Assembly (NCBI RefSeq): GCF_000247815.1
Contig: NC_021678.1
Span: forward strand, 23,761,036-23,825,035
DNA from: Ficedula albicollis
Lineage: Eukaryota > Chordata > Aves > Passeriformes > Muscicapidae
DNA length: 64,000 bases
Reading direction: 5' to 3'
Numbering within the stretch: the stretch's first letter is position 1; every line of letters starts with the position of its first letter. Shown in pieces: positions 13,375-26,684 of this stretch. The notes below the pieces were generated by a model that was given only the letters and a program-made list of their open reading frames with translations, was not told the origin of the DNA and did not search any database. The translations under genes were made by a program, and so were the position numbers.

Positions 13375-15452
13375 TTACTGTGTGCTGCAGGTAGCTGGCT
13401 TAAAGCTCGTGCTGAATGCTTGTGCAGTTGCAGCAGTTTTAGGGTAGGTGTATAGCTTGGATATGTGTTTAAAAATTTAATTAGTCGCTGATGTGGGCTT
13501 TTAGTCTACATCTCTTCCAAGTCTACTGCATTTCTCAGTGAGCAAAGATGATGTGACTGGATCATTGAGCAACATGTGAACCAGCTGGTAGTGAACTCTG
13601 GGCAGGATTGAGCTCAGCTCCTCCAGGCTACCTGGTGCTACATTTGTGGCCACCTCTGTGGTGCTGCAGGTCTTGTTGTCTCCAAAGTTTGGCCTTTGGA
13701 GACATACACAGGATTGCTGGCAGGAGTGATGGAGAGGTGTCTGGCTTGCCTGGTGCTGTCCTAGACAGGACTTGCCATCTGCATCAGACCTGACAAGTAT
13801 GTTTGAGTAGCCCTAGGGAAAGCATGTACCCATGGATCAGTCCCTGTCCTGAAAACAGCAGTCTAGAGATTTGTCTTGAGTGTTGTCAGAGTGCCTGTGC
13901 CAGCAGTGTTCCAGCATTGTTTGTTTGACTTCTAAAGTGTTATTAAACCAGGTTTGGAAGCAGGTTTTCTTCATGTAGGAGATGCTGATTGCTTAGCAGT
14001 TATCCCTTCATTGCAAAGCCCATGCAACTGCTCTGACCACTGACTAGTCTCTCAGACTAGTCAGTATATGAACCGCCCTCACTCCGAAGTCTTCCCAGTC
14101 CAGTAATAGTTGTGTGTGGCTGCTGTTCACTGCTGCTCCTCAAGGGTAAGTGACCATCCTGGCTGGAATTGCTTCCATCTGACTGCTTCCATCATGGATC
14201 CCTGGGGGGCTAAGCACTGGCCAGGTCATAGGTACCATGCTCTGAACAGAGCCACCTGAATGGGTGTTTCTGGTAGAGATCTCAGCCTCCAGTGTGACCT
14301 GATGCCAGTGAAAGGGAACAGGTGAGGAAAGGGTGTCAGAGGGGACTTGTTTTTTCCTGAGTGTTTCAAACTACTGCTAGATTCTGAAAACAGGTTTTCT
14401 CAGGTGTCTGCTGAAGATCAGACTCAGCTCCATCCTGGAGTCTGACATACTCTCCCCATGTTTGCTCACCATTTGCCTTTTATGCCATGAAGGTGCCATT
14501 TGTCATACAAGAAGGCTGCATTGTTTTGATGTAACCTTTGACAATGGACACCTGTGCCACCACTGGGGGTGAGCTGCTCATCCTCTCTGTCCTGCCTTAC
14601 TATCCTGGGCTGCATCCTTAACTGACCTGCGGAGAAACTGCAACTGGTCTTGGTTACCATGATGGCCTTATATGATTTAAGAAGAAGCTGTCCTAGGTAA
14701 AGTCAGTCATGTTAGACAACTGCTCTGTTTTTTGCCAGCAGCAGTAGGAGCAAGGCAGCACAGCACACCTGTGGAGAGGTGAAGGATGTTTTAATACACC
14801 AAGCTAATGTTGTCTTTTAATAAACCAAGCTGATATGCTGTTTTCTACAGATTTGATAAGGTTGGGCAACAGGAGGAGGGCAGAGGATTTAAAATAATGT
14901 CTCACTGTTACTAGGGTTGGATCCATCTGTCCAGCCATGGAGACTGCTAATGATGATATATAAACCCTCAGGACAAGTGAAAGAAGCACAGCCATGCCCT
15001 GCAACCAGCAGATTATTGTGTCAGGGTCTAAAAAGACAGTAGACATGAGAGGAATTGATGTGTAGAATCATTGGTTCCAGTGACTGGGGTCGAGTGAGTT
15101 CAGCTTTTCTCGTTTGGAGCAGCTGGGAGTTTTACTTGAAGACACAGCGTGTTGTAGGCACAAAGTGGTTAAACAGCTGCTCAGCTGTGCTGTAACTGTT
15201 TGTGGTAGGTGTTCTGTTCTTGACAGGGCAAATAGCAAAACAGTCCAGCACGTTCCTTCCTTCAGCAGGGAGTTAGTTGTCCTGTCTTTGCTCAGGCAGA
15301 GGTGACGCGAGTGGCAGGAGGATGTGCTGTGCTCTCTGCTTGCACATGGCCTCAATTCCCTGTGCCTCGGAGCAGGAAAGGGTGGCTGCAGGCTTTGGTG
15401 GTTGCTGCGTAGCATAACCTGCCTGTGCTGCATTGACTTCTGAATTATGCTC

Positions 15453-15709
15453 TTCTAATGCTGATGCAAGGGGTACAGTGGTGCTTTTTACTTGTTCTTG
15501 GTTAATGCAAGTGGTGTATTTGTAGAAGTTTTGCTGCTGGTTTTGCTGAAGCAATGTTAAGGAAGCCATTCTAATGCTGATGCAGGGGGTACAGTGGTGC
15601 TTTTTACTTGTTCTTGGTTAATGCAAATGGTGTATTTGTAGAAGTTTTGCTGTTAATGCAAATGGTGTATTTGTAGAAGTTTTGCTGCTGGTTTTGCTGA
15701 AGCAATGTT
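15453..15709. repeat. Tandem duplication (116 bp) with nested 35-bp duplication
   Basis: The segment beginning TTCTAATGCTGATGCA at 15453 recurs at 15569, an offset of 116 bp. The second copy also carries an internal direct duplication of 35 bp (15618-15652 and 15653-15687, starting TTAATGCAAATGG). Copies differ by only a few bases. It lies in SUFU intron 1, about 550 bp before exon 2. Confidence 0.9.
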
Positions 15710-16046
15710 TTTCTCCTCCACTGTTTGAACTATTTTGTCTATGTCCAGAAGTATTTATTACTCTTCTCAAAACTAAGTAATTTCAAGATCTGCCTGAGGA
15801 ATAGCATCACTTTTTGTGAGGTATGTGCCTCTGGACTGAATTAAGAGCTTGCACTGCAGATACAGCCATTGATCTTTTACTAGTACTGTTTTTCAATTTT
15901 CTTTGGTTTTTTTGTGGGAGCTTTAACATGATTTTCCAGGGGGTTTTGTGCTTTAATGTTAAAAACATTTTTAGCATGTTGCACACATGTACTTTGTCTT
16001 CCTATACTCAAAGCTTTCTGGACTTAAACTAACCTTTCTCTGCAAC

Positions 16047-16184
16047 ATTTTTTTTTTTTAAGGGGTAATTTGGATATTCTAATTTTTGTTTTAAACCAGG
16101 TCTTTGTACAACCTCAATTTTTTTTTTTTAGAGGTAATTTGGATATTCTAACTTTTGTTTTAAACCAGGTCTTTGTACAACCTC
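16047..16184. repeat. 69-bp tandem duplication just upstream of exon 2
   Basis: Copy 1 is 16047-16115 and copy 2 is 16116-16184. Each contains a T tract, GGTAATTTGGATATTCTAA and GTTTTAAACCAGGTC, and ends GTACAACCTC. The right edge is 72 bp before the SUFU exon 2 acceptor, so T tracts and AG dinucleotides usable as splice signals are present twice near a real acceptor. Confidence 0.9.
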
Positions 16185-16256
16185 TTCTAGCACCTGGGGA
16201 GACTTACCATTTTTCTTGAGTAAACTAACTTACGTTTTTTTCTGTTTTTAATGCAG

Positions 16257-16391
16257 GTTGGGAGGACCTGACCCTCTGGACTATGTTAGCATGTACAGAA
16301 ACCTGGGAAACCCAGCACTGAATGTTCCTGAGCACTGGCACTACGTCAGCTTTGGGTTAAGTGACTTGTATGGAGACAACAGAGTACATGA
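16257..16391 (+). CDS. SUFU: SUFU coding exon 2
   Basis: This 135-nt exon runs from an ATGCAG acceptor to a GTGAGT donor at 16392. Joined to exon 1 it completes Trp61 and reads LGGPDPLDYVSMYRNLGNPA, then LNVPEHWHYVSFGLSDLYGD and NRVH, the start of the SUFU N-terminal domain fold. It ends two bases into the Glu106 codon. Frame and phase agree with the neighbouring exons and with human exon length. The differences from human SUFU that I notice are conservative, such as Val for Ile at residue 91. Confidence 0.97.
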
Positions 16392-19300
16392 GTGAGTGTC
16401 ATTTAAGTTCTGTAGCTGTGTGTTGTGTTTTGTGTTGTGTTTTGGGGGTGTGTAGGCAAAATCCCGTCCTGCTGCTCATATTATTTGAACAGCTGGTTTT
16501 CTGTTGAGAACACCCTTGCCCTGCTCTCAAAAAAGATTACGTATGCCTGTTCTTGCATGTAGAAGAAATTCTATGTTCCCCTCTGCAGGCTTTGAATGCA
16601 GTATTTTTCCTTTCAGTGTTGAGTGGGTTTTTGTTTAAATTTCTTTTAACTGGTTGGGAAATTTTCTTTTAACTGTCTGTCTTGTTGTGTTTTTCACACT
16701 CTGTAATCTGTTATGGTCGTACACTTAAATCCTGACCCCTCCCTGTGCATGTTAAATGCCTTCCTCTGGAAAACTGCTGTAAGGGCATTTTTGCTGTTGC
16801 TGGCACAGCAGTGTTACTGTCAGCAGACTGCCACCCCTGGCTGCTGTATAAAGTGCCAATTTGTGTAACAGAAGCCTAAAACTCTAATTGTTAGACTGTC
16901 TTTTCTCCAGCAATTAAATTATTATCTTAGGTTGTTGGTATGGATGGTTTCTAGCAGGAACTTTGGATTAGACCAAGCAGGCAGCATGAGCTGACCCTAT
17001 ACTTGTCTTTTGTTAGCTGACCTTACTCCTTAACACCAGTTAAAGTGAGTAGCAGTAGCCAAGCCATCATGATTTTGGGGCTGTGAACATAGCCTTTTAA
17101 CCAGCCAGAAAGGGCACAAAGTTTCTGCTGTTGCTGTTTAATGAAACTATCTTTGCACTGTGTTATAGTTGCAGTATAAATGTCCTTGATGAATGGTGTA
17201 GCCAAGGCTCCAGTTCACACAAGCTTTCCTCCTTTTGTTTGTCTTGGTTAAGATTCAGCCACCAGTTTTTTTTCCATCGAAGTGCTTCTCTTGTAACAGC
17301 AGCAGTAGGGCAGTTTGTTTAACTTTACCCATTCCTCAAGACAGTTTCTCCTGTTTTTTTTTCTCGTTGTGTTTGTGATTACAGAGCTGTTTTTCAGAAA
17401 ACAAGTCTGGAGTTTATACAGGACCCTAATGTCACAGAGATCTGCCTGGTTCATTTAACCAACACCTCTACTAACAAACCTGAGTCATTAGTTGCAGGGA
17501 TGGAGGAAAAGTAGGGCAAGTGAAAAAGTGAAGTTTAAGGCTTCCTCCCCTTGCTTCCACAAGAGATCTTAGTGTGAACATAGAGGCCTTCACATGGTGC
17601 TTTTGTTTGTAGATCAGCTGTGTGTTTCCCTTCTCTCTGAGTGGCTGGAACAGCATCCCCAACTCCACAGCACTGTGTCCTGAGATGCTCAGCTGTCTGC
17701 AGTCTGTCACCTTTAATTTGGCCTCATTCTTGGAGCTATAAAGCTTATTACTATTTGTCTTGTGGAGTAGGTCAGTTCTACCTTGTGCCCAAAAGTCTTA
17801 GTATACAATTATGCATGTGGTAGAGCTGTCAAGACCTACACATCTCTTAAACACTGAACCTGAAGTTAACAGCTGGTACATGAGTAGTGTAGACTGGTTG
17901 AGAGAAGATTTTCAAAGGAGCTGAGCCCTCACCAGCAGTTCTCACTCCCAGGAGCAATTGCTGTTTGCTAAAACTGCTCTCAAAATTTGATGGCTGTGGG
18001 AGATGCATGTCACCAGCCCAGCCCTAGGAGCATGTTGTAGGAGTGGTGTATTTTCCTATGCACTCAGGAGGTTCTTGTTCTCTGACAGGGAATTTAATAA
18101 AGCTTTATTTAAGAAAATATGTGTCTTTTTTGTTTGAAGGGCTTTAGGATTCTGCTGTCCCAGGTAAAGTGTGCTGTGGAATGGTTGGCAGGAGCATGGG
18201 GTGGCAGAGCAGTTGTTTAAATCTTTGTGTATTTCCTTTAAAACCAGTGTAGCACTGAACTCTGCTCAATTGCCCTGGCCTCCAGAGACAGGAAAGGGTT
18301 GGTGGGTTTTTTTTTATTCCCAGCTGTCTACAAAGAGTGCAGATCTGGATCTGCTTGTGACAGTCAGCAAGGTTCCTACAACAGGGATGTGCTTCCATAG
18401 CCTTGCTGTCCTTCATACTTTAGAAAGGGAAAGATAGAACACTGCCAAAGGTCTTGTTAATTGCCCAGTTTGGGCGATGTGTAGCTTATTTCTTGTGGAC
18501 CTCTCATGGTAATACAGTGCAGTCTAGAACAATTAAAATGCAGTATTAAATGAAAAGAACCTTTTGATTTTTTTGAGTGGACTAACACTGAATTGGAGGC
18601 CCCCGTATTTTTATTTATAATGGAATAGCAAACAGATGTAGCAAATAATATGAAAATGTTGACTTTAATTTATATTTTTAATAAGAACCTGAAAAGTCTG
18701 AAGTAGAGCTCTCCCAGTGCCTCCTTGTTGACAGATTTATTTTCAGTTAAGGCAGCAGTGTTTCCTGCTCTGCTTACGTATCAGCTACACTCTGCTTACA
18801 GAACCAGTCTGGTTTTAGGAATCTGTAGAATAAGATGGAAGAAATCTAAGAATTTCAAACGAGGAAACCTTTTTTGTTTAAAACCCTTCAGTATTTCATG
18901 GTATAATGGCAACCATGACACCAGCTGTGCTGGGCTGATAGCTCTAAAAGTCCTAAATCATGATGTCATGACAGCGTTAGGGAACCACAGGCCTTTCAGT
19001 GGGATTTCATGCCAAGCTGCTTGCATAGAAATAAGTCTCTCCAGTCGAGCATGTTGCACAACTTGAGTGGCAGCAGAAATCCTTCCAGGATGTTTTTGCA
19101 AGTTATATTCCATTTTTAGCTTTTTCTATCTTCTTTCAAATAAAAACAAATGTGTAACTTCTCAAATCTATTCAGCAGGGTTAAAGCAGGGCCTTTTTTT
19201 CAGACTGTTCCTGCATTCTGAAGAGATTCTGCACTGCAGTGATGAGTGCTTGCAGCCTTCTGGCAGGAAGCATTTGGCTGGTGCAGTTGTGGGAGAGGAG

Positions 19301-19559
19301 TTGCTGAGTCCTGCACTTTTCTCCACCCCTTGCTGGCAGCAACTGCCCATAGCAATGCCAGCAGCAAGGAACGTGTCCCTGTGTGTCTGCACAAAACCAG
19401 TGCCTCAGCTGGCAGTTGCAGGTTTGTGCTCTGATGCCAGGCCATCAACAAGGTCAAGGAACAAGTGCCTGATCATTCCTGCAGTTTACAAACATGATGG
19501 TGACTTCTTCCTTGGTGGAGAACAGGTGCTTGAGGAAGGTGCTGAGCATCAGCAGGTGT

Positions 19560-19892
19560 AGCTGGACTCAGATTCCATCAGCGGCAATGCCAGCTTCATC
19601 TACTGCTGAGTGCTGCCTTTGCAGCAGCCCTTGAGAGTCTCTGACCCAGGAGGCAATGGGCAGAAACTGATGCATGGGAAGTTCCACTTGCAGATGAGGA
19701 GGAACCTAATTACTGTGTGGGTGACCATGCACTGGAACCAGATTGTCCAGAGAGGCTGTGGAGATCCTAAAGAACCATCTGGACACAATCCTATACCATG
19801 TGCTCTGGGATTACCTTGTGTGAGTAGGAAGGTTGGACCATATGACACACTATGATCCTTTTCAACTTTACCCATTCTGTGATTCTGTGTTA
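19560..19892 (+). mobile_element. CR1 LINE 3' fragment
   Basis: The core reads like the CR1 3' end: GGCAATGGGCAGAAACTGATG, then AGATGAGGAGGAACC, ACTGGAACCAGATTGTCCAG, AGAGGCTGTGGAGATCC and GGTTGGACCATATGA. It ends CCATTCTGTGATTCTGTG, the 8-bp-repeat 3' terminus characteristic of CR1. It is a 5'-truncated, degenerate copy with no intact reverse transcriptase. The left boundary is approximate. A minisatellite starts directly after its 3' end. Confidence 0.85.
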
Positions 19893-19894
19893 CC

Positions 19895-20175
19895 GTGGTG
19901 CCACAGTGTGTGTCAGCCCCAGATGGTGCTGGCACAGGTTTGCAGGACTGTCCAGGGATTAAGAAAGAAAATGTGTTTTGTGGTGCCACAGTGTGTTTCA
20001 GCCTCAGATGGCGCTGGCACAGGTTTGCAGGGCTGTCCAGGGACTAAGAAAGAAAATGTGTTTTTGCTTCCTGTCTCGTGGTGCCACAGTGTGTGTCAGC
20101 CCCAGATGGTGCTGGCACAGGTTTGCAGGACTGTCCAGGGATTAAGAAAGAAAATGTGTTTTTGCTTCCTGTCTT
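19895..20175 (+). repeat. Three-copy minisatellite (85-98 bp unit)
   Basis: Copies start at 19895, 19980 and 20078, each with GTGGTGCCACAGTGTGT, followed by CAGATGG(T/C)GCTGGCACAGG, CTGTCCAGGGA and AAGAAAGAAAATGTG. The first copy lacks the TTGCTTCCTGTCT tail present in the second and third. The array abuts the 3' terminus of the CR1 fragment at 19560-19892. The open frame across it is fortuitous. Confidence 0.9.
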
Positions 20176-21851
20176 CAGTCTGAGAAAATCTAAGGCCAAG
20201 GTTGAATCTCCACTTAACTATTCTGTAGTTTGAGTGCTCATCTTTTTTCTTAACACTTTAAAGAAGTGCATGGAAAGTGAAAACCATGATGTGATGGAAT
20301 TCCTGAACACTTTGAGTAGTCTTATTTGTATTAGAATTGCAGGGTTGTAGTTCAGAGCTGAAATAGAAAGTAAGTCTTAAATTATGAATAGATTGAGATA
20401 AGATTTTTATTTGTGGTCTTCCACATCCCGCAAAGTGATATTCCAACTGTGTTTTGATGTTTACTACATCAACTTCATACTGACAAGGGTGGTGGGGTTT
20501 GGGATTTTTTTGGTTTTGTTTTTTTTTGTGGCCCCTAGCCAGGAGTTGAAATGCAGCATCCTATTTGCATAAAACCAGAGAGATTACAGCTGCCTTCATC
20601 TCTATTACAGATGCAGGGTACCACCCGCTGAGACAACAGGTTCCAACTTGCTGTGGTCCTTTTGATTTGTGCTGCTTTCCATTTGGATCAGGAGGGAGCG
20701 GTGCATGCCGGGATAACATGTTGTCTCTGTGGGTGGTGCCTCCCTATTAAAGGTGAGGCTAAGCATGAGCCTTTCAAGATCTTCAGTCCAGCTTGTGTTC
20801 TGCTTGCTTGTATAGATCCTCTGAATGACCTTAACTTGTAAAAGGGCAAGGATGCTTGTTAGAGCTGGAAGGAAGAAAAAGGAGCGCAAAACTGGATCAG
20901 GTAACCAATGCAAGGCTTGAAGAGGGGTGGATGTTTTCTGGAAGGCTTTTTCTGAGTATAAAAGGAGTTTGAAAAGAGTATTTAGAAAATAGCCTGGAAG
21001 TTGGAACGAGTGCTCTCTTTCTTTTGAGTGCATGCAGGCTTCTCCTTTGAACCTGCATGAATGTAGGATGGAGTGGTGCTGACAGCTATCACTTTAGTGG
21101 CCTCTTAGTTCTGTAGCCTTTCATAAATTTAAAAGCTCACTGCCCTCAGCTTGCCAGCCTTTAGCCTTAAATTTTTGTATTTAATGAGTCCCTAAGTGCT
21201 TTATAAACCACATGCCTGAAGCACTGCTGAAATATTACACCAAACTCCAAGGTAACTGAACGCTTTTGAAATGGTGAAGACTGACTCTGCCCTTCTTTGT
21301 TTTCATGATAAAACAAAGAGCCTTTTGGAAGACGGTAAATTAGAGAGAGGTGGTGGATCCATATTTCAGCTAAGATTTGTAAAATTCAGCATGTCTACCT
21401 TCAAAGATGAAAGATTGCTGGAGCTGAAGCATCTGCTGCAGCTAAAGGGAATGACATGGAAGAGGATATCAATGAGCATCGATTTAGGAAAGAGGTATAA
21501 GAAGTAGGACTTGGAGGAGAGAGGGTCCAAAATGGGCACCATACTCTGGACTTACTATTTTCTTCCCAGATCTTGTTTGCCTATCAAAGACTGACCCCAA
21601 ATCTAATGCTTAATGTTTCATTTGGTCTTCTGTCTGAGGCAGAGGGGAGAGAGGAAGGTTCATGGCAGAGTGCAACCGGAGAGGCCATAGAATTTGCAAA
21701 TTCTGTGACCAAAAAAAAAAAAAAAAAATTCAATGATAGTTTGAGAATCTGTCAGAGTTGGAAAGAGTAGTTTACCTGCACAGCACAATAAAATCTGTCT
21801 TTTAATGGATTTGTCTTGTGAGAGATTTTTTTTCATACCTAAAGATGCGAG

Positions 21852-22106
21852 TTAGAATGAGCTTTTCTTAAAATGAAGGTACTTTTTACAAGTCTCACCT
21901 GTGTGGATTCTCTGGTGTCTAGAAATACAGGTGTGCTTCCACTGAAACTTGCTTACTGGGGACACCTGTAGATCCTTCTCTTCTGTTTGGCTGTTTATTT
22001 TTGTATATTTTGCAGAAATGTGGCATTTTGGGGACAACTCTTCCTCTGAAGGACTGTATTGAATTTGATCAATGAGTTCAGACATTTTAAAGAAGCAGAT
22101 GCACAA
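21852..22106 (-). pseudogene. Degenerate C2H2 zinc-finger relic
   Basis: The minus-strand open frame contains ISRHQRIHTGE (codons within 21890-21925), the very characteristic end and linker of Kruppel-type C2H2 zinc fingers. It is followed by TCKKYLHFKKSSF, which resembles the next finger (normally KPY-C--C-KSF) with the cysteine pair broken. Upstream residues (PSEEELSPKCHISAKYTKIN) look like the spacer regions found before fingers in such proteins. Only about one finger is present and the metal ligands are incomplete, so it is best read as a decayed fragment of a KZF-type gene or retrocopy. It lies antisense in SUFU intron 2. Confidence 0.45.
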
Positions 22107-24237
22107 GTGTGATCATGTAGGTTTCAATTCTGTCTTTCCCAGGCATAAACCCCCCCAGTTAAACCAAGCATCATGCCTATTTGTGTCCCACTGAGGGTGT
22201 CCCTCCAGTGACTGCCATGCACCAGAACCCTCTAAGGCTTGTGTTTCATTGCTGGAGGCAGACCTCCCCTGAAGCTATGATCACCGCAGGGAAATCTGAT
22301 TTTCCCTCCTCCAAGGCAGAGTGCACTTGGCTTCCAAATGTCATTTGCTGGAGGTAGTTAGTACCCTTAATGAAATGAAAGATGTGGGCCACCTACGGAG
22401 AGCAGCCCGCTTTGTTCTGCGGTCTATCTGTGTTTACGTGCAGGGGCTGTGGGACGAGACCACTCTTGAACTGTGCTAGATCTGCAATGTTTTTTTGAAG
22501 CATTGAAGGAAATTCATTTAACGTTTACAGCACCGTAGTTGAATTTACAAGAAGGACTGTTTTCAATAAAAACAAAAAAAAAAAAAAAAAGGAAAAAGTT
22601 TGGAAGAAGGTTTAGTGCTGAGCATTGAAGGCGAACACCACTTCCTGTTTGATAGTGTGTCTGCACTCCAGTGCTGCATCCTGGTAGGATGAGCCTCTTG
22701 CTGCCATGCAGGGGAAGCGGCATGATGCTCAAACTGGATGATTTTATGGGGGTTTTTTTCCCAACAGAACTTCCACGATTATGATCTTGGCACACTGGAG
22801 AGAGTTGATCAGAGATGTGGCTTCCTTACTCTGATCTCCAAGCTGGGTTAGTATAGAATCATGTGGGAGGGTTTGCAGGCTCTGCTCTCCCAGCAAGTTC
22901 AGCCTGCCAGGAGGAGAAGTGACTGGGAATCAAAACTGGGTCTTCTAGTGAAAGATTGCTTTATGTGATAAAGATCTGTTTATGATGTTTTAAAAATCAA
23001 GAATTAAAAAATAGCGCTTTTTTCCATTGAGAGGTGAAGGTAAAAGTATTTTTGAGCTGTGCAGCCATTCCAGCTGTGAGATCATTGACTTTTGTAATCC
23101 ATTTGCTGCCTGGCATAGAGATACTAACAAAATAAACTTTTGAAGAAATAGATCCAAATGCTGTTATTCATACCTAATCCCCTTTGTTTTTTCCGCAATG
23201 TGTTTTTAGTGTTGGGAACCTGCCTTCTTGGCTAGTACTAGAATAGTGTGTGTTTCTTGATGAGGCAGTGGCTACAATTGGTAACAACAAATTACCACTG
23301 ATAATAAAGTTACCAATTTTTTGTGACGTTTGAGCTATATTGGTGTTTCTCTCTTCTAAGTTGGAAACTCCGTGGTGATGACCTAACTCAGCTGCCTCTC
23401 TACTGTCATCTCAATTTTGAATCAAGGCCCAATAGGCAGTGACACCAGGCTAACAAAAGAGGGTTGCAAATCTTGGTGGTCTCCCATTCAGATGGTATTG
23501 CCTTCCTTGGACAAAGGGGTGAGTAGGGCTCCTGAGTGCCACTCTGCCTCTAGGGATGGTAAACAAGGAGCGGATCACTGGTGGGAGGCATTTTTTGATC
23601 ACTTGACAAAGCTGGGTAGATGGGATACCACCTGACAAAGGGCTGAGGTTTAAAGGAAGATTTTGCAAGAGCTTTTAAGAACAAAAAGGAAAAAAAATAG
23701 GCCAGAAAACTGGTTTTTTTCAGGATGTAAACAGGGTGGGCGGAGGTGAAGGGGGACTCAGCCATTCTTGGGGAGCTCTGATTTAAGCTCAGAGGATACA
23801 GACAAGGGAAGGAGGGAAGAGTGCACAGATGGCTCATTGTTTTGTCTAGCTCAGCATTCTTGCACTGCCAAGTGAAGGGCAATTGTTTTAAAATCCTTTT
23901 TGCAAAGAGTGCTCTTTGCTTTCCAGTTATCCCTGGTCCCTGAGATGCAAACTGTAAACCAGAGGGACTGGTCTTAAATGCCCATTTGTTTTGGAGGGTC
24001 AGTCCAAGAGGCCCTGGGCAGTTGCTGGGTGGCAAAGCGTTGCTTCTATAAAGGAATGGGGGGAAAAGAGTACTCCTGGGAAAAATGCACTGCAGCATTT
24101 GGGGAGGAGGCAAGAACAAAAGGATGCACAGGAGGAGCTGATGCAGACCAGTGTCTGGCTTGGGGGTCTTTACCAAAGCTATGAAATGTAGCATGAAACT
24201 GGCACATACCTTACCTGCAAGGATGTCTGATGTACAG

Positions 24238-24683
<446 letters not shown>

Positions 24684-26224
24684 TTTTTTTTTTTAAGGAA
24701 ATAATTCATTAGTATAAAAAATATTGCCATTTCTATACTATATTCTTTCTACTGCTCCAGTTGCACTGGCACAGCTTCTTCCCCTCCTCCCCTGTAAATT
24801 GTTGTGGCCTTTCTGGAGCTGGGGCCTTTTTTGGCATAGTTGACAAAAATAAACCATAAAGGCAGCAGTTGTTATGAATAAGGCTCAACAGGGGAATTTT
24901 ACCAGTAGAACTACAGCAATATAATTATACTGGTAGACTAGTTACAGTAAATTTCCTCATGAAGACAAGCCTTAAGTTGACATTTCCTAGCTAAGTTGAA
25001 TCCATATGTATAACCTTATTATGCAAAAATAATATGTTTCTGGGCCTTGAATTCCTTTTTTACCCAGAAGAGTAACATTAAGCAGAAAAGCAAAGAATTT
25101 AGTGTTCAGAGATAGATGGAGAATTTTTCTCTAACAAGCGGTTGTGATGAGCTATATGCTGACCTCTGCCTTTTTTACTGAGCAGATTATTTCTCCAAAA
25201 GTCATCAGGAACATGAGGAGAGTGTTCCTGCTTACTGCATTAAAATGTAAGCAGTACTGAAATATGCTGTAAGTTGACATCTCTCTCCCAGCTTTCCTCC
25301 TGTTTGAAAGACAAGCTGAGCCATTTTGCAGTTCCCATAACTTAAGTGGTTTGGCTGAGAGGCAAAACTATTTTGCCACTATTACAATTCTTAGGGGTAA
25401 GCCTGGAGCCTCTGAAAGGATAGTGAAGGAATGATGCTTTCTTCCTTCCTTTGTTTGATTTTTAAGAGGCAAAGATTTATTTTATCCTTTTGGACATTTT
25501 CTTACAACAAATGGAGTTTGTGTAACATTCACAAGCCCTAGAAGTTTAAAAAGCTTCAAAGGAAAGATAGTCTTTCAGGAGAAGCTTAAGACTTAAAGGC
25601 AGATTAAAAAATATCTATAGTAGACTTTTCATTGCAGATGCCTCGTTTCCCTTTTGGGAGTTTTTCACCTGTGGGAAGAGGGTTTGTAAGGCTAGTTCAG
25701 AAGGCAGTTTTCCTTAATGAATTACAGCTGTACTGATTACCATAGAGTGGAAACAGCCTTGCCTGCCCAATGAGGATGGGTGTTATAAAAGAGTGGGTTA
25801 GTTGGCTATCAGGCAGCTGGAGCACCAGAGTTTGCTGCAGTTTGAGGTGGACTCTGCTGTCTGTGCTGTGAGGAGGAAAGGACGTGCGGTCATGCAAGGA
25901 ACAGACAAGGTAAGAATCTGTGTGAGGGACAGACAGGGTTAGGTGGCTAGGTAAGGGACAGATTTGGAATAGCTGGTCATGCAGATGGAAGAAGGAAACT
26001 TGGAGAGAGAAGGAGGGAAGGAGTTAGTGCTGTGTGGAGCTGCTGTGAGGAAAGGAGTCAGTACTGTCTGGAGTTGCCTGAGAGAAGGCATGAAAAGTTT
26101 TTATAAGGGACTAGTGGTGGTACCAGTTGTGTCCATCTCAGCAGCTGCAACATTCACCAGCAGACTTGGAATTACAGCTCAATCTCCAAGGACCTTTCAC
26201 TGCCTGTTTAATTGATTAAGATCT

Positions 26225-26675
26225 CTCATGGTGCTCATCAGTATATTTTTAAGTGCCCCCTTTGCAATGAAGTGAGACTGTATTACTCTCTATCAGTTTA
26301 AAGGCATTCCCCCTTGTCCTGTCACTTCGTGCTGTTGTCAAAAGTCTTTCTCCAGCCCTTTGGGTACTGGAAGGTGCTCTAAGGTCTCCTTGGAGCCTTT
26401 TCTGGTCTAGGCTGAACAGGCCCAACTTCTCTGAGCATCTTCATGTCCATCCTCAGGACTCGCTGCAGCAGATTCATATTTTTTTCAGAGTGGGACTCCC
26501 AGAGCTGGATGCAGCAGTCCAGGTGGGATTTTCACAAGAGCAGAATAGAAGAACAGAACTGCTTCCCTCAACCTGCTGGCCACACCTCTGATGGTGTAGC
26601 CCAGGACACAGTTGTCTCCTTGGGCTGCAGGTGCACCTTGCTGGTTCACATTGAGTATTTTGTCAACCAGCAATA
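26225..26675 (-). mobile_element. CR1 LINE fragment, reverse orientation
   Basis: Read on the plus strand, it carries the reverse complement of the CR1 ORF2 3' region: CCCCCTTGTCCTGTCACTTC, GTACTGGAAGGTGCTCTAAG, GGTCTCCTTGGAGCC, AGGCTGAACAGGCCCAACTT, CCCAGAGCTGGATGCAGCAG, CCTCAACCTGCTGGCCACAC and GTAGCCCAGGACACAGTTG. The order matches CR1. It is diverged and lacks a functional frame. The ends are approximate. Confidence 0.85.
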
Positions 26676-26684
26676 TGTGGGTGC

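Larger units (their letters stand above)
10401..16256 (+). other. SUFU: SUFU intron 1
   Basis: This 5856-bp intron has donor GTGAGG at 10401 and an acceptor ending ATGCAG at 16256. The first few hundred bases are G-rich, continuing the CpG island. The rest is AT-rich, with no recognised plus-strand gene. It contains an unexplained minus-strand open frame (13024-13374) and two groups of short tandem duplications near its 3' end (15453-15709 and 16047-16184). Confidence 0.93.

Noticed and set aside
14041..14063. Perfect 9-bp inverted repeat TGACTAGTC...GACTAGTCA
   Set aside because: It is a single short hairpin in intron sequence with no T run, mobile-element boundary or RNA gene nearby. It is expected by chance at this window size.
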